Positions 52,385 through 62,867 are shown, counted from the stretch's first letter. The stretch is 64,000 bases of DNA from Bacillus_CJ salitolerans (GCF_042680805.1 NZ_JBHUEM010000020.1:1-64000); one strand, 5' to 3'. The notes: generated by a model from the letters alone, not told the origin. Translations and numbers: made by a program.

Positions 52385-54196
52385 TTAAAAACTTTGTTCT
52401 AACTCATCAATTAATGAGCCAACAAATGTAACAGCTTTTCTAATCGCGTCGGGTTCTGACATATCAAGACCTGCGTGTTTAATTAAATCAAGTGGTGTCA
52501 TTGTTCCACCAGATTTAAGGACTTCTAACCAGCGATCAACGGCTGGTTGACCTTCTTCTTTGATTAATTGCGCAACAGCTGTTGAGACGGTTAGTCCTGC
52601 TGAATAGGTATATGGATATAGACCCATATAGTAATGAGGCTGTCGCATCCACGTTAAAGATGCTCCTTCATCAATATCCACCGTATCACCCCAGAACGTT
52701 TTTAATACATCTGCTTTTTGTTCACATAATGTAGTTGCTGTAATTGGTTTACCGTTCTCAGCTAGGTCATACACTCTGCGCTGAAGCTCACCTTCTAATA
52801 AATGAGTAACAAAATTATGATAGTACGTACCTAAGAATTGTAGCACGACCCAACGCCTCATGCGTTTATCTGTTGTGTTAGACAAAATATGTTGGCCAAG
52901 TAACAATTCGTTCATGGTTGATGGAGCTTCTACGAAATAAGTGGATGGTCTTGTATTCAAAAGGCTTTGATGCTTATTGGCTAGATAGAAATGGCCAGCA
53001 TGACCTAGTTCATGAGCAAGAATGAAGGCACCTCTCATTGTGTCTGTCCACGTAATTAAAATAAATGGATGTGATCCATAAGGTGAGGCACAAAAAGCAC
53101 CAGTAGCTTTACCGATATTGTCAGGCAAATCTACCCACCGTTCGGTTAATCCTTTCTTCATAATATCGACATACTCTGGTCCCATTACTTGAAGAGAATC
53201 AATAATAAGCTTTGAAGCTTCTTCATATGTGGTCTTTGGATTAAAGTCCGGATCAAGTGGTGCTTTTAAATCACAAAATTTTAACGTATCAAGACCTAAA
53301 ACTTTCTTCTTTAATCTTGCAAAACGTTGCATATGGGGAGAAAGCTCTTGTAAAATCACATCTAGTTGATTATGATACATCTCTTCTGTGACTTGCTGTG
53401 GTTGTAGCAGCATTTGAGTAACTGAATCGTATTGACGAAGTCTAGAAAGTGTTACTTGCTTTTTGATTTCGGTGGCATACGTAGCGGCAAACGTATTTTT
53501 ATAGTTCCGTAAAGTAGCCACAAATGAATCATAGGCTTTCCGTCTTACTTCTGTCTTCGGAGATAGCTCATATCGATCTTCAAATAAGGCAAATGATAAC
53601 GGCAATTCATGACCATTTGCATCTTGGATTGCGTCAAATTGCATATCCGAAGATTTACTTCTAGAATAGATAGTGTATGGAGCACCATGAACTTCACCTA
53701 ATGCAGCTAAAGCCTCTTCTGTTTCTGGATGAAGCTGATGTGGCTTTGTAATAAGGATATCATGTATTACTTTTTTATATGTATGAAGTTCCTTTTTTTC
53801 ATTGAAATATTGTTCAACGGTTCCATCAGGAAGATCCAGTATTTCAGAATTAATAAATGATAATGAAGCGCCAACTTTTGAGAGTAATGAGCCTACACGA
53901 GATGTATCAGCTTGGTTAGTTGGATCAGTTCCATCACCAGAAATTCGTAAATTAGCATACGTTGACAGTCGAATCAGCTTCTCCTGAAGGTCTTCTTGAG
54001 CGACTAAGCAATCGAACAGATTTTCAGGACTGTTTTTAAGGCGTCCTTTGTATTTAGTTACAGTAGGTATTTCTAGCAAGATCGATTCTAATGCCTCTTC
54101 AAAAGCTGAATAGGTAGGAAAGAGGTCCTCCAATTTCCATGTTAAATCTACATTTACTTCCGAACGATGGGGTCTTTTAACAACAGTGTTTTCCAT
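52385..54196 (-). CDS. pepF: Oligoendopeptidase F (M3 metallopeptidase)
   Basis: A 603-residue M3B peptidase with an N-terminal helical domain and the zinc site HELGH followed by a downstream Glu (EAPSTMNE). It degrades 7-17-residue peptides in the cytoplasm. A GGAGAG site precedes the ATG. Monocistronic, terminated by the shared hairpin at 52307. Confidence 0.93.
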   Translation of the reverse strand: MENTVVKRPHRSEVNVDLTWKLEDLFPTYSAFEEALESILLEIPTVTKYKGRLKNSPENLFDCLVAQEDLQEKLIRLSTYANLRISGDGTDPTNQADTSRVGSLLSKVGASLSFINSEILDLPDGTVEQYFNEKKELHTYKKVIHDILITKPHQLHPETEEALAALGEVHGAPYTIYSRSKSSDMQFDAIQDANGHELPLSFALFEDRYELSPKTEVRRKAYDSFVATLRNYKNTFAATYATEIKKQVTLSRLRQYDSVTQMLLQPQQVTEEMYHNQLDVILQELSPHMQRFARLKKKVLGLDTLKFCDLKAPLDPDFNPKTTYEEASKLIIDSLQVMGPEYVDIMKKGLTERWVDLPDNIGKATGAFCASPYGSHPFILITWTDTMRGAFILAHELGHAGHFYLANKHQSLLNTRPSTYFVEAPSTMNELLLGQHILSNTTDKRMRRWVVLQFLGTYYHNFVTHLLEGELQRRVYDLAENGKPITATTLCEQKADVLKTFWGDTVDIDEGASLTWMRQPHYYMGLYPYTYSAGLTVSTAVAQLIKEEGQPAVDRWLEVLKSGGTMTPLDLIKHAGLDMSEPDAIRKAVTFVGSLIDELEQSF

Positions 54197-54320
54197 TTTG
54201 ACGCACTCTCCTTAAATAAAAAATAGATAGATGATTTATTTCGTGAGTCTAAATAAATTATAACTGAAACATCTACACTTGACTATAATTATTATAATTT
54301 TTTGAAAATAAGCAGGCCGC

Positions 54321-56432
54321 CTATTTAATAGGCGTCCCCTTACTCAATCGAACATCCTTAAAAGATAGCGTATTCGCTATTAATCGATCATAGGTTAACA
54401 AATGGTTCTGAACAGTATCTTCATTTATAGTAAGTAGACCTAAATTGTTGGTTGTGTGAATAATAGATCCGTTTAGGAGTGGGATATAATTAATAGTTTC
54501 CTTCCAGGAATGGGGTGCCTCATGATTACCTCGACTGTAGAAAATTGAATGATTATCAGGTGAAAATCGATAGATAGCTTTATTCTTTCTTTTTAAAGAA
54601 TTAATCGATATGGAAAGCTTTAGAAGATAACCCCATATGCCTGTGAAACTCATATTTTTTAGAGGACTACTTGTGAATTGAACAACTTTTAACTTCTCAC
54701 CATTTTCTAATTGAACAGATGCCTTTACTGCATGAGCATTGTGGACATCACCAGAAAGTATGAAACAATAGGATGGATTCAAGTTAAATAGTGAATATAA
54801 AAAATGAGAGAACCCTTTCCCATTAAGCTTCCATGCTTCCATATCAAAGGTTTGGTGAACCTGTAAACCAAGAGCTCTAAGAGGAAATACATAAGAGTTT
54901 AGAAATGATTCTAATAATCCAATACCATATAACGGGGTTGGAGAGGCTATTACAAGTGGTGTTTGTTGTTCCCAGTTGCTATCAATAAGAGATTGGGTCA
55001 AAGCTTCCCATTCAGCTGGACATATTAGCTGTGGTGGATAAGACTTTTCTTCAAATAATTTTCCTAGCTTAATAGGTTTTGCCTCGAAATCATAGCCTCT
55101 ACGTGTTCTCGTATCTAGAAATAGTGTCTTAGGTTCAGTCGGAGCGACAAAGTGCCACTGTTTGAAATCCCATAGACAATTAAGCCAATCAGAGTATGCT
55201 GTTGATTTTATTGAAAATGTTTTCAAATATCTTTTTAACTTGTATTTAAATGACGATTGAAAGGTCTTTGGGGAATTTCCCCATCCTTGAAACAACCAAT
55301 AGGCTGTTAATCCATTTGCAACTACATGCCTCCCAAGTGGTGATTCCCAAACGCTCTGCTTCCAGTTATATGAAATGTTCCAATCATCAGTAATATCATG
55401 ATCATCGAATATCATGTAAGTAGAAACGTTTGCTAACAACCTACGAATCCTTGGTAGAGTATAAAGAGATTCCTGAATAGCTCGCCATTGTCTCTCATAC
55501 CGGTCTCTAGCTTGAGCTTTCTCTTGCTTGTGTTTAGAAACGAAGGGCTCTTCATTTGGAAAAACAAAATGAATATTATTTGTTCGGACATGTTCATCAA
55601 ATGAATAAAATAAACGGTGATCTTGTAACCATTTCCATAACTCTGGACTAAAAGATAATAAATACAAGGCTGAAAACTCACTAAATTTTATAAGATGGTT
55701 ATAGGCTTCTCCTGAAGTAAATCTACATAGTTCATTCATGATAAATTGTCTTCCATGGATTTGGTTCATTGATTTTTGTAAGGATCCAGCTTCTAACCGT
55801 ATATCTAAGACCGAAAGATTCTCGTCTAGTGGGATTAGTGCATTCGCTACTTCCGAAATGATTGGGAACATAGGATCAGAAATATCATCAGCGTAAATTT
55901 GATCTCCTAATAAAAATAACGAGTGAGGTCTTTTGTTCAAATTATCAAATTCTTCTTCTAATACAATATCCCCACTAACTAATGCATCATCTCCTTCGCC
56001 GTGTTGCTTTCGGCAAGACCCATAAAGGATATTTGACTTCTGGCCTTTGGAAATAATGAAGGTTGGGTATTTTAAATTACCATAAACAATGGAAAATGGA
56101 TTAGACTGCTCAAGTAGTCCAAAGCTATATAAATCTAACGTTGAAGCTTCATTCTGAAAGGTTAAATTATACCCGAGCAAACAATTTGTAGGAAAGGTAC
56201 CAATTGTTGGAATTATTTCTAGTAAATAGATATATAGTCTATTTCCGCAACGGATAGTCTCTGAAGTACACTGAATATCTATTGAATAATAGTTACATAT
56301 ATTATGACTTTTTCTTATAGAATATAATTCAGCCCCAAGTCGGAACGGTTTGCTAGTAGCAATCCATATACAGACGGAAGTCTCATCTACTCTTCTTACG
56401 ATGGGTCCAGACAAGATTGTAGGGAGATTCAT
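54321..56432 (-). CDS. PhoD-like metallophosphatase
   Basis: 703 residues, longer than typical secreted PhoD and without a signal peptide. An N-terminal beta domain is followed by the phosphatase core with YGSCRKQHGEGDD, LLGDQIYADD, IFDDHDITDDWN and SGDVHNAH, which carry the metal-binding Asp, Asn and His. It resembles cytoplasmic PhoD-like enzymes of unknown substrate. GGAGG precedes the ATG. The small dyad CGCCTA/TAGGCG at its stop may end transcription. Confidence 0.8.
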   Translation of the reverse strand: MNLPTILSGPIVRRVDETSVCIWIATSKPFRLGAELYSIRKSHNICNYYSIDIQCTSETIRCGNRLYIYLLEIIPTIGTFPTNCLLGYNLTFQNEASTLDLYSFGLLEQSNPFSIVYGNLKYPTFIISKGQKSNILYGSCRKQHGEGDDALVSGDIVLEEEFDNLNKRPHSLFLLGDQIYADDISDPMFPIISEVANALIPLDENLSVLDIRLEAGSLQKSMNQIHGRQFIMNELCRFTSGEAYNHLIKFSEFSALYLLSFSPELWKWLQDHRLFYSFDEHVRTNNIHFVFPNEEPFVSKHKQEKAQARDRYERQWRAIQESLYTLPRIRRLLANVSTYMIFDDHDITDDWNISYNWKQSVWESPLGRHVVANGLTAYWLFQGWGNSPKTFQSSFKYKLKRYLKTFSIKSTAYSDWLNCLWDFKQWHFVAPTEPKTLFLDTRTRRGYDFEAKPIKLGKLFEEKSYPPQLICPAEWEALTQSLIDSNWEQQTPLVIASPTPLYGIGLLESFLNSYVFPLRALGLQVHQTFDMEAWKLNGKGFSHFLYSLFNLNPSYCFILSGDVHNAHAVKASVQLENGEKLKVVQFTSSPLKNMSFTGIWGYLLKLSISINSLKRKNKAIYRFSPDNHSIFYSRGNHEAPHSWKETINYIPLLNGSIIHTTNNLGLLTINEDTVQNHLLTYDRLIANTLSFKDVRLSKGTPIK

Positions 56433-56513
56433 TGTAACGCCTCCGCATAAAAGAGATTTTCTATAGTCTATTTTAGGGATGGGCAGTTAATTTTCACCAG
56501 TTTAGCGCAACGT

Positions 56514-57134
56514 TCAAGTATACAAAAATTCAACATGAATATTGGCGGTAATTTCTTGTTGACCAGGCATTATAGGTGTTGTTTCTGCAAGCGATACTGC
56601 ATATGGGGTGGGTCTTATTACTTCTTGATAGTTTTCAGTGATAGAGATAGGAGTGGGGTGTATGTTAACGCCCATTACTCTTGACAAATCGAATGCCTTT
56701 TGTTTAGCCTGAAGAAACGCTTTTTGCAGTGCTCTATTATAAATAGCGTCTCTATTTAGAACTTCAAATCGTAAATCAGATACTGAATTGACTCCATTTT
56801 GAACAGCTGTATCTATAATGATACCCACATTTTTTAAGTCACTAATTTTTACTTGTAATAAGTGTGTCACTTTATATCCAAGAAGTAGAGGTTGATTCTC
56901 ATTGTATTCATAAATGGGATCAACCCGATATTGTGTAGTTTGAATATCATTCTTTTCAACTCCAAGTTGTAATAATGATTGTATAACCCGACTTGTGCTA
57001 AGGGAATTTTCCTGTTGTATAGTGCTTAATGATTTACCATCTGTGACGACACCTAATGTTATAACCCCTTGAGTAGGAACAACTGTTTGAATACCTGTAC
57101 CCATTACTTTTATTTTGGGAGCTTTGTAATCCAT
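56514..57134 (-). CDS. SIMPL-domain protein (DUF541)
   Basis: 206 residues with no signal peptide. Begins KIKVMGTGIQTVVPTQGVI, has VQNGVNSVSDLRFEVLN and an AKQKAFDLSRVMG helix, the SIMPL pattern. Bacillus homologues include cytosolic and membrane forms of unknown role. Likely co-transcribed with the PhoD-like gene 81 bp downstream. Confidence 0.82.
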   Translation of the reverse strand: MDYKAPKIKVMGTGIQTVVPTQGVITLGVVTDGKSLSTIQQENSLSTSRVIQSLLQLGVEKNDIQTTQYRVDPIYEYNENQPLLLGYKVTHLLQVKISDLKNVGIIIDTAVQNGVNSVSDLRFEVLNRDAIYNRALQKAFLQAKQKAFDLSRVMGVNIHPTPISITENYQEVIRPTPYAVSLAETTPIMPGQQEITANIHVEFLYT

Positions 57135-57368
57135 TTACATCCAACCCTTCAAGGAAAAGATACCTATACATATGCAGAGTTTCTTGTTTGAATCCACAAG
57201 AAATGAAAAAAATGAAGATTTTACCATTTTTTGATAGAAAATTTACAAGAACCCACTATCCCATCCTTTAGATTCCCAATTTATTCAGTCAGTGTCGAAA
57301 TGGCTATTGAAGCAGGTAGTAGATTCAGAAGGTAATAAGCAAGTAGAAATTACAGTGTAGAGGATTGA
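57135..57368. other. Intergenic with a possible gene remnant
   Basis: A plus-strand frame ending at 57360 (SVSKWLLKQVVDSEGNKQ plus six residues) looks protein-like but lacks a start. No other feature seen. Confidence 0.35.
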
Positions 57369-57800
57369 AACGAAGATGACTATGACTGTTATCGTATCAA
57401 AGAATGTTTCCCGACTATTATTCTTACATTTGGAAGTTTTATTATTTTTGGAATCATCACAACATTCTTAACCTATCCAATGTTTCAAGGCTTTATATTT
57501 CCGGGTACGAATTGGTTATTCTTAGTCTTTTGGATAGCACCTATCATTACCATTTTTACGATTCTAGTAGAGGTTCTAGTTTCAGCCCGTGCCAAAAGCT
57601 TTCAAGAAGCTCAGCAAATCGGTGGTCTCGTTATTTTACCGATTATTGCATTGTTTGTTGGTCAAGCTACAGGTTTTCTAATTCTAAACCCTCTTATTTT
57701 ACTTATCATAGGGATTGTCTTATTAGTGCTAAGTGGACTCTTGCTGAAATTAATTACGAAATTCAACAGCCGCAACGTTCTGTTTGAAAGGCAAATATAA
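57369..57800 (+). pseudogene. ABC-2 transporter permease, C-terminal remnant
   Basis: The frame opens at 57369 without a start codon and encodes about 143 residues: a membrane segment (FPTIILTFGSFIIFGII), a FPGTNWLFLVFWIAP segment, the conserved SARAKSFQEAQQIGGLVILP motif and two further membrane segments. This is the end of an ABC-2 type permease; the N-terminal half and any ATPase are missing. Confidence 0.7.
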
Positions 57801-57812
57801 AGCATAGTGAAG

Positions 57813-57848
57813 AAGAGGATTGCCCAAACTTGGTCAATCCTCTTATTT
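57813..57848. terminator. Bidirectional terminator
   Basis: AAGAGGATTG pairs with CAATCCTCTT (57835-57844) between the permease remnant and the convergent splA gene. Confidence 0.8.
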
Positions 57849-58101
57849 ACATAAGTGGTGGTTGATCATCAAATAAATCTTGATACGCAGCTTCTGCTGC
57901 AGCTTCTGTCGCAAAGAAAGCATCATCATCTTCAATTACATGGAACGTCTCATGAAGAAACAGAGCTAAAGCATTTGGATCATGTGGATGTTGTACAATT
58001 TCAGCCTGCTTTACATTTGAAACAGATGGAGTATGTGGATTGTTGTAGATAACATATACGTTATTACCTGCCTTTAAGTCTTTAGGGTCGATAGTGTCCA
58101 T
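57847..58101 (-). CDS. splA: SplA-family regulator
   Basis: 84 residues: LKAGNNVYVIYNNPHTPSV, the HPHDPNALALFLHETFHVIEDDDAFF core and a C-terminal helix match SplA, the negative regulator of the spore photoproduct lyase operon in B. subtilis. No splB lies downstream here; the next DNA is a terminator and a pseudogene. GGAGG precedes the ATG. Confidence 0.82.
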   Translation of the reverse strand: MDTIDPKDLKAGNNVYVIYNNPHTPSVSNVKQAEIVQHPHDPNALALFLHETFHVIEDDDAFFATEAAAEAAYQDLFDDQPPLM

Positions 58102-58285
58102 AATTAACCTCCATACATGAAATAATACTATTTTTTGTTATTTAGTGTTATCTTATGTCACAATTTGTTATAAAAAATTTTTCCGTTTGGAAAGACCCAT
58201 TAAGTTTTTGCCATATTGCGATTAAGCCAATAATTGAAGTAAAATAAGAGAGTTTAGAAGTAAAGAGTAGGAAGGGCTGAACAAG

Positions 58286-60766
58286 TTGAGAAGTATAAGA
58301 AAAGGTGATGTTGAACTATTAGCACCTGTTGGAAATTGGGAATGCCTTAGAGCGGCTGTTGCAAATGGCGCTGACGCTGTATTCTTCGGCGTTGAGAAAT
58401 TTAATGCCAGAGTCCGTGCCAAAAACTTTATGATGGATGAACTGCCCGCCGTTATGAAATATTTGCATAAATACAATGTGCGTGGATATGTCACGTTTAA
58501 TATATTGGTATTTGAGAATGAACTAGAGGATGCTAAGATGCTTGTTGAAGCATGTATGAATGCAGGTGTAGATGCATTAATTGTTCAGGATCTAGGTTTA
58601 GTGAATTTGATAAGGAAGCTTTCACCCGATTTTCCAATTCACGGTTCTACACAAATGACTGTTACATCACCTGAGGCTGTTCAGTTTATTGAACCTTATG
58701 ATATTGAAGTAGTTGTTCTAGGAAGGGAAAATAATCTCAATCAAATCAAGACGATTGCAGAAAAGACGACAACGCCGCTGGAAGTATTTGTTCATGGTGC
58801 GCTTTGTGTTTCCTATTCAGGTCAGTGTCTCACTTCTGAGATGTGGGGAGGGAGATCGGCCAATCGAGGAGAATGTGCTCAAGCATGCAGGCTTCCTTAT
58901 GATTTAATGGTAGATGGTGAGAGAAAAGAGATGGGAAATATTGCTTATCTTCTATCTCCAAAAGACTTAGCGGCAATTGAGCTAGTTCCAGAACTCATCG
59001 AAGCGGGTGTTTTCTCATTTAAGATTGAAGGTCGTTTAAAGTCTCCTGAGTATGTCGCGAATGTTGTAAGTAAATATAGAAAAGCAATTGACGAATATAT
59101 GGCAGGAAGAGAATACAGCCCAACCAAAGAAGATATTCGAGAATTACAACAAAGCTTTAGCCGTGGATTCACTTATGGATTCTTGAAAGGAACAAACAAT
59201 AAAGAGCTGTTAGATGGTACGTTTCCTAAAAGCAGGGGGGTGTACTTAGGGTCTGTAAAAGAGGTTTTAAGGGATGCGGTTGTATGTGAGCTTGAAGCTC
59301 CCTTAAAACGAGGAGATGGAATCGTATTTGATGCTGGTCGTCCGGAAGAAAAAGAAGAGGGCGGGAGAGTATATGATCTTCGAAAAAAAGGTAGTAAGGT
59401 TGAAGGTGAAGTAAAAATAGGTGTGATAGAGATTGTACCAGGAAGGCATGATGTGAATTTAACAAAAGTAAGAGTAGGCGATCGAATTTGGAAAACAAGT
59501 GATCAAGAGCTTGAAAGACGTTTACAAAAAACTTTCGACGGTGAACAAGCTTATAGGTTGTCCCCTGTTCAAGTGAAAGCAACGGGCAAAATAGGATCAA
59601 AGCTTGTATCCATTTGGACAGATTCTATGACTGGGAATTCTGTAACAATTGATTCATTAACCGAGCTAGAACATGCAATAAAGAGGCCGTTAACAATTGA
59701 TTACTTACAGGAACAATGGGGAAGAATGGGTGGAAGTATATTCGAGCTAACTTCTATTGAAGCTTATTTTGGCGGAGATGTTATTCTACCTGTTAAAGAG
59801 CTTAATCGAATGAGAAGGGTAGCAGTCGATCGCTTAGTTGAAATGCGAGAAACACCTAAAAAGTACACAAAAAATCAGATTTTATTACCACAGCCGATAT
59901 ATAAAAAGAAAAATAATGATCACCCTCAATTAATTGCACTTTGTCGTTCACTTGAGCAAATACGAGCCGCTTGTTTGACTGATGTGGAATATATATATGC
60001 TGATTTTGAATTTACTACCGATTATCCAAAAGCAGTTGATATGGCAAGATCATTTGGAAAACCTATTGCACTCGCAACTCCACGTATTCATATGCCTGGC
60101 GAAAATGGGATATTGAAAGGTATGCTACGCGCAATGCCTGATGCAATTTTAGTGAGGAGCTTAGGGGCAGTGCAGTATTTCACAGAACAAAAAAACATCG
60201 GGATTTCATTGATCGGGGACTTTTCATTAAATATTGCGAATTCACTAGCCGTTGATCTGTTTTTGGATAGAGGATTAGAGAGAGTAACGCCGTCTTATGA
60301 TTTAAATATTCAACAAATGATGGATTTATTAGAGCAAGCCCCAACAGAAAAAATTGAACTTGTGATTCATCAACACTTACCTATGTTCCATACCGAGCAC
60401 TGTGTATATTGTACCTTCCTTAGTGAGGGTACTGATTTCACAAACTGTGGTCGTCCATGTGAAAAACATCGTGTATCTCTTCAAGACCGCATTGGGATGT
60501 CGCATCCTGTTCGAGTTGATATAGGGTGTCGAAATACGGTGTACAACGCTATCGAACAGTCAGGAGCGGAATATATAACTCACTTCTTAGAACAAGGTGT
60601 GAAAACGTTTCGTGTAGAATTTTTAGAAGAAAATGGTGAGAAGGTAAAAGAAGTTCTATCACTTTACCGAGAAGCTTTGCAAGGTAATCGAAGCGGTACT
60701 AGTGTATGGCGATCTTTGAAAGCAACAAATCAACTTGGAGTTACAAGAGGCCAATTAATAAAGTGA
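58286..60766 (+). CDS. U32-family peptidase / RlhA-like protein
   Basis: 826 residues, TTG start with AGGAAGG about 11 bases upstream. The U32 domain (about 8-340) has VELLAPVGNWECLRAAVANG, HGALCVSYSGQC and RGECAQACRLPYD; a collagenase-like domain (DUF3656) follows, and a C-terminal Cys set HCVYCTFL...CGRPCEKH suggests an Fe-S or zinc site. Family members hydroxylate rRNA or modify tRNA with Fe-S help; peptidase activity is doubtful. The stop codon lies within a repeat edge. Confidence 0.88.
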   Translation: MRSIRKGDVELLAPVGNWECLRAAVANGADAVFFGVEKFNARVRAKNFMMDELPAVMKYLHKYNVRGYVTFNILVFENELEDAKMLVEACMNAGVDALIVQDLGLVNLIRKLSPDFPIHGSTQMTVTSPEAVQFIEPYDIEVVVLGRENNLNQIKTIAEKTTTPLEVFVHGALCVSYSGQCLTSEMWGGRSANRGECAQACRLPYDLMVDGERKEMGNIAYLLSPKDLAAIELVPELIEAGVFSFKIEGRLKSPEYVANVVSKYRKAIDEYMAGREYSPTKEDIRELQQSFSRGFTYGFLKGTNNKELLDGTFPKSRGVYLGSVKEVLRDAVVCELEAPLKRGDGIVFDAGRPEEKEEGGRVYDLRKKGSKVEGEVKIGVIEIVPGRHDVNLTKVRVGDRIWKTSDQELERRLQKTFDGEQAYRLSPVQVKATGKIGSKLVSIWTDSMTGNSVTIDSLTELEHAIKRPLTIDYLQEQWGRMGGSIFELTSIEAYFGGDVILPVKELNRMRRVAVDRLVEMRETPKKYTKNQILLPQPIYKKKNNDHPQLIALCRSLEQIRAACLTDVEYIYADFEFTTDYPKAVDMARSFGKPIALATPRIHMPGENGILKGMLRAMPDAILVRSLGAVQYFTEQKNIGISLIGDFSLNIANSLAVDLFLDRGLERVTPSYDLNIQQMMDLLEQAPTEKIELVIHQHLPMFHTEHCVYCTFLSEGTDFTNCGRPCEKHRVSLQDRIGMSHPVRVDIGCRNTVYNAIEQSGAEYITHFLEQGVKTFRVEFLEENGEKVKEVLSLYREALQGNRSGTSVWRSLKATNQLGVTRGQLIK

Positions 60767-60904
60767 AACTTCAATCAGTGGGCGTTTTCCTCATCCCCCA
60801 CTGATTGTTAGTTGAACCATCGGGTTCCAACTGGCGCTTATCCCCACTTAAACTTCTCGATTCATCTAAAGTTTTGAAGTGGGGGGCTTAGCGCCAGTTG
60901 GAAC
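60761..60904. repeat. Modular palindromic repeat, copy 2 (family 2, inverted)
   Basis: The reverse complement of this block aligns along its length with 47904-48105, with a shared 22-bp end and a shared CTGGCGCT...AGCGCCAG hairpin. It lacks the roughly 60-bp inserted hairpin of copy 1. The U32 stop codon (60764-60766) lies inside it. Confidence 0.85.
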
Positions 60905-61002
60905 GGGATAAAAAAATAGAAGAGGAGAGGAATCCCTCTCCTCTTTATTTTTCAAGGGATTCATTCGCCAGATGGGCGTAACGAGAGTAAAGGAGAGATA
61001 TG

Positions 61003-61890
61003 ATGCAAATAAAAAAAGTTGGAACACATAATGGCACTTTCCATGCTGATGATGTAGTGGCCTATATTATATTAGAGGAACTATTTGGACCATTACAATT
61101 AGTAAGATCAAGGAATGAAGAAGAATTATTAACCTGTGACCTTGTTTTTGATGTTGGTGGTGGAAAATATGACCACCATACAAATAACAAAGAATATCGT
61201 GAAAATGGTATGCCATATGCAGCAGCGGGACTCATATGGAGAGACTTTGGGAAAGAGTTATTAATCCGTAAAGGTGTCCCTCCTCATGCTGTCGATAATC
61301 TCTTTTTTTATTTAGATGAACAATACATGCAAGGACTTGATGCCGTTGACAATGGTGTTCGATTCAACCGTGAGGTGTTAGTACCCGAGCTCCCATCAGA
61401 CATCCATCGTTTTAATCCTAGATGGGATAAAGAGGAGGATGAAAATGAACAGTTTTTTAAAGCAGTTACCTTTGCTAGAACGTCCTTCCTTAACCTAATC
61501 GAAGAACAAAAATCTGTAATAGCAGCTGAACAATTGATAAAAGAAGCCTATCTAAATAGACAACAAAAAGAAATATTGTTTTTAAAAACACATTGCCCAT
61601 GGCTACAGGCACTATTAAAGATTGACACAACTAAAGAGGTACAATTCGTGATCTATCAAGATATCCGAAAAGGTTACTTAATACAAGTAGTACCTTTACA
61701 TCAAAATACATTTGAAGCAAGAAAAGATCTCCCTAAAGAATGGGCAGGTTTACGTGCAGAAGAATTAAATGAATTGATCGGTATAAAGGATGCCATATTC
61801 GCTCATCCTGCTAGATTTATTGCTGGTGCAAAGACGAAAGAGAGTATTTTGAAAATGGCACAACTAGCCATAAATGCTCAAAAAGATTAG
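61003..61890 (+). CDS. MYG1-family DHH-like exonuclease/phosphoesterase
   Basis: The protein has 295 residues. Of the adjacent ATGs at 61000 and 61003, the second is better spaced from AGGAG. THNGTFHADDVVA, a DVGGGKYDHH motif and GLDAVDNGV give the metal-binding His/Asp of MYG1. Human MYG1 is an RNA exonuclease; the bacterial role is unknown. Confidence 0.85.
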   Translation: MQIKKVGTHNGTFHADDVVAYIILEELFGPLQLVRSRNEEELLTCDLVFDVGGGKYDHHTNNKEYRENGMPYAAAGLIWRDFGKELLIRKGVPPHAVDNLFFYLDEQYMQGLDAVDNGVRFNREVLVPELPSDIHRFNPRWDKEEDENEQFFKAVTFARTSFLNLIEEQKSVIAAEQLIKEAYLNRQQKEILFLKTHCPWLQALLKIDTTKEVQFVIYQDIRKGYLIQVVPLHQNTFEARKDLPKEWAGLRAEELNELIGIKDAIFAHPARFIAGAKTKESILKMAQLAINAQKD

Positions 61891-61987
61891 AAGAGGAGGA
61901 GGTTACCGATATCTTTTAGTAGGAGAAAATAGTTAATATTAGCATTAAATTTTCAGCTATACTTACCATAATTAATGAGGGATTAAC

Positions 61988-62406
61988 ATGTTGAAATAAG
62001 TAAAGATTAACGTAGATCAGAAAGAGATTCTGTTATAACTATTTGAATATTATGTATACGATTTTAGTCCATATTTAGATATAGATGTTAACAAAGATGG
62101 ACGCTTTGGTTTTAAGGATATTGATAACTATTTTTCGAATCCTCAATATTATCCATATTTTATTTATTTTGATAAAAATGGATTGGATTTTCAATTGTGG
62201 AGAAGGCTATTAACAAAGTGTATGATTTCCGTATTGACCAGTTTTTCATTTTACAAAAATATAAAGGTAAAGGTCTTGGTAAGAAAGCGGCACTTATGAC
62301 GTTTGACTTATACAGTGGCAAATGGCAATTCAACCAGATTGAGAATAATTACCCAGCTCAAGCATTTTGGCGCAGCACTATTAAGGAATATACAAAGAAT
62401 ACATAA
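61988..62406 (+). pseudogene. GNAT acetyltransferase, multiply disrupted
   Basis: From ATG 61988 (with GAGGG) the first frame has two early stops, then reads FEYYVYDFSPYLDIDVNKDG and DNYFSNPQYYPYFIYFDKNG. After a shift near 62180 a second frame gives GFSIVEKAINK, FFILQKYKGKGLGKKAALM and NNYPAQAFWRSTIKEYT. This is a COG5628-type acetyltransferase that is no longer functional. Confidence 0.82.
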
Positions 62407-62528
62407 AAGATTTCTACAATGAGAAGAGGAACTCCATTCAATGTTTTACGAATTGAATAATTATTAGTAGAAAAAAGATTTAGAGGATGCTTTCATTCAT
62501 CGTTAAAAGGAAAAGAGGAGATTAATAT

Positions 62529-62867
62529 ATGTATACACCAACTGAACTTGCTCAGATGCAACTTGATGCCTATAACAATGGGGATATTAAGAATTTTATG
62601 GCTGTTTATCATGAAGATGTCCTTGTAAGAGAGTTTCCTACTCAAAAGATTATGTATAAGGGAATTAAGGAAATGGAAGATAGATACGCAGAGCTATTTA
62701 GAACAAATCCGAATCAGCATGCAAAATTATTATCACGTGTTGTAAAGGGAAATATCGTGATTGATCATGAGCATGTAACTGGCAGAACGAACGGTGTGGA
62801 GGTAGAAGCCGTAGCGATGTATGAAGTGTCAGAAACTCATATTATCAATGTTTGGTTTATCAAATAA
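62529..62867 (+). CDS. SnoaL/NTF2-like protein
   Basis: 112 residues of the steroid-isomerase-like fold: LAQMQLDAYNNGDIKNFMAVYHED, VIDHEHVTGR and MYEVSETHIINVWFI. A small ligand-binding or isomerase domain; substrate unknown. AGAGGAG precedes the ATG. Confidence 0.8.
   Translation: MYTPTELAQMQLDAYNNGDIKNFMAVYHEDVLVREFPTQKIMYKGIKEMEDRYAELFRTNPNQHAKLLSRVVKGNIVIDHEHVTGRTNGVEVEAVAMYEVSETHIINVWFIK

Noticed and set aside
57404..57787. 127-residue frame overlapping the ABC permease remnant
   Set aside because: Low-complexity Ser/Tyr/His-rich product in an alternative frame; the permease motifs lie in the other frame.
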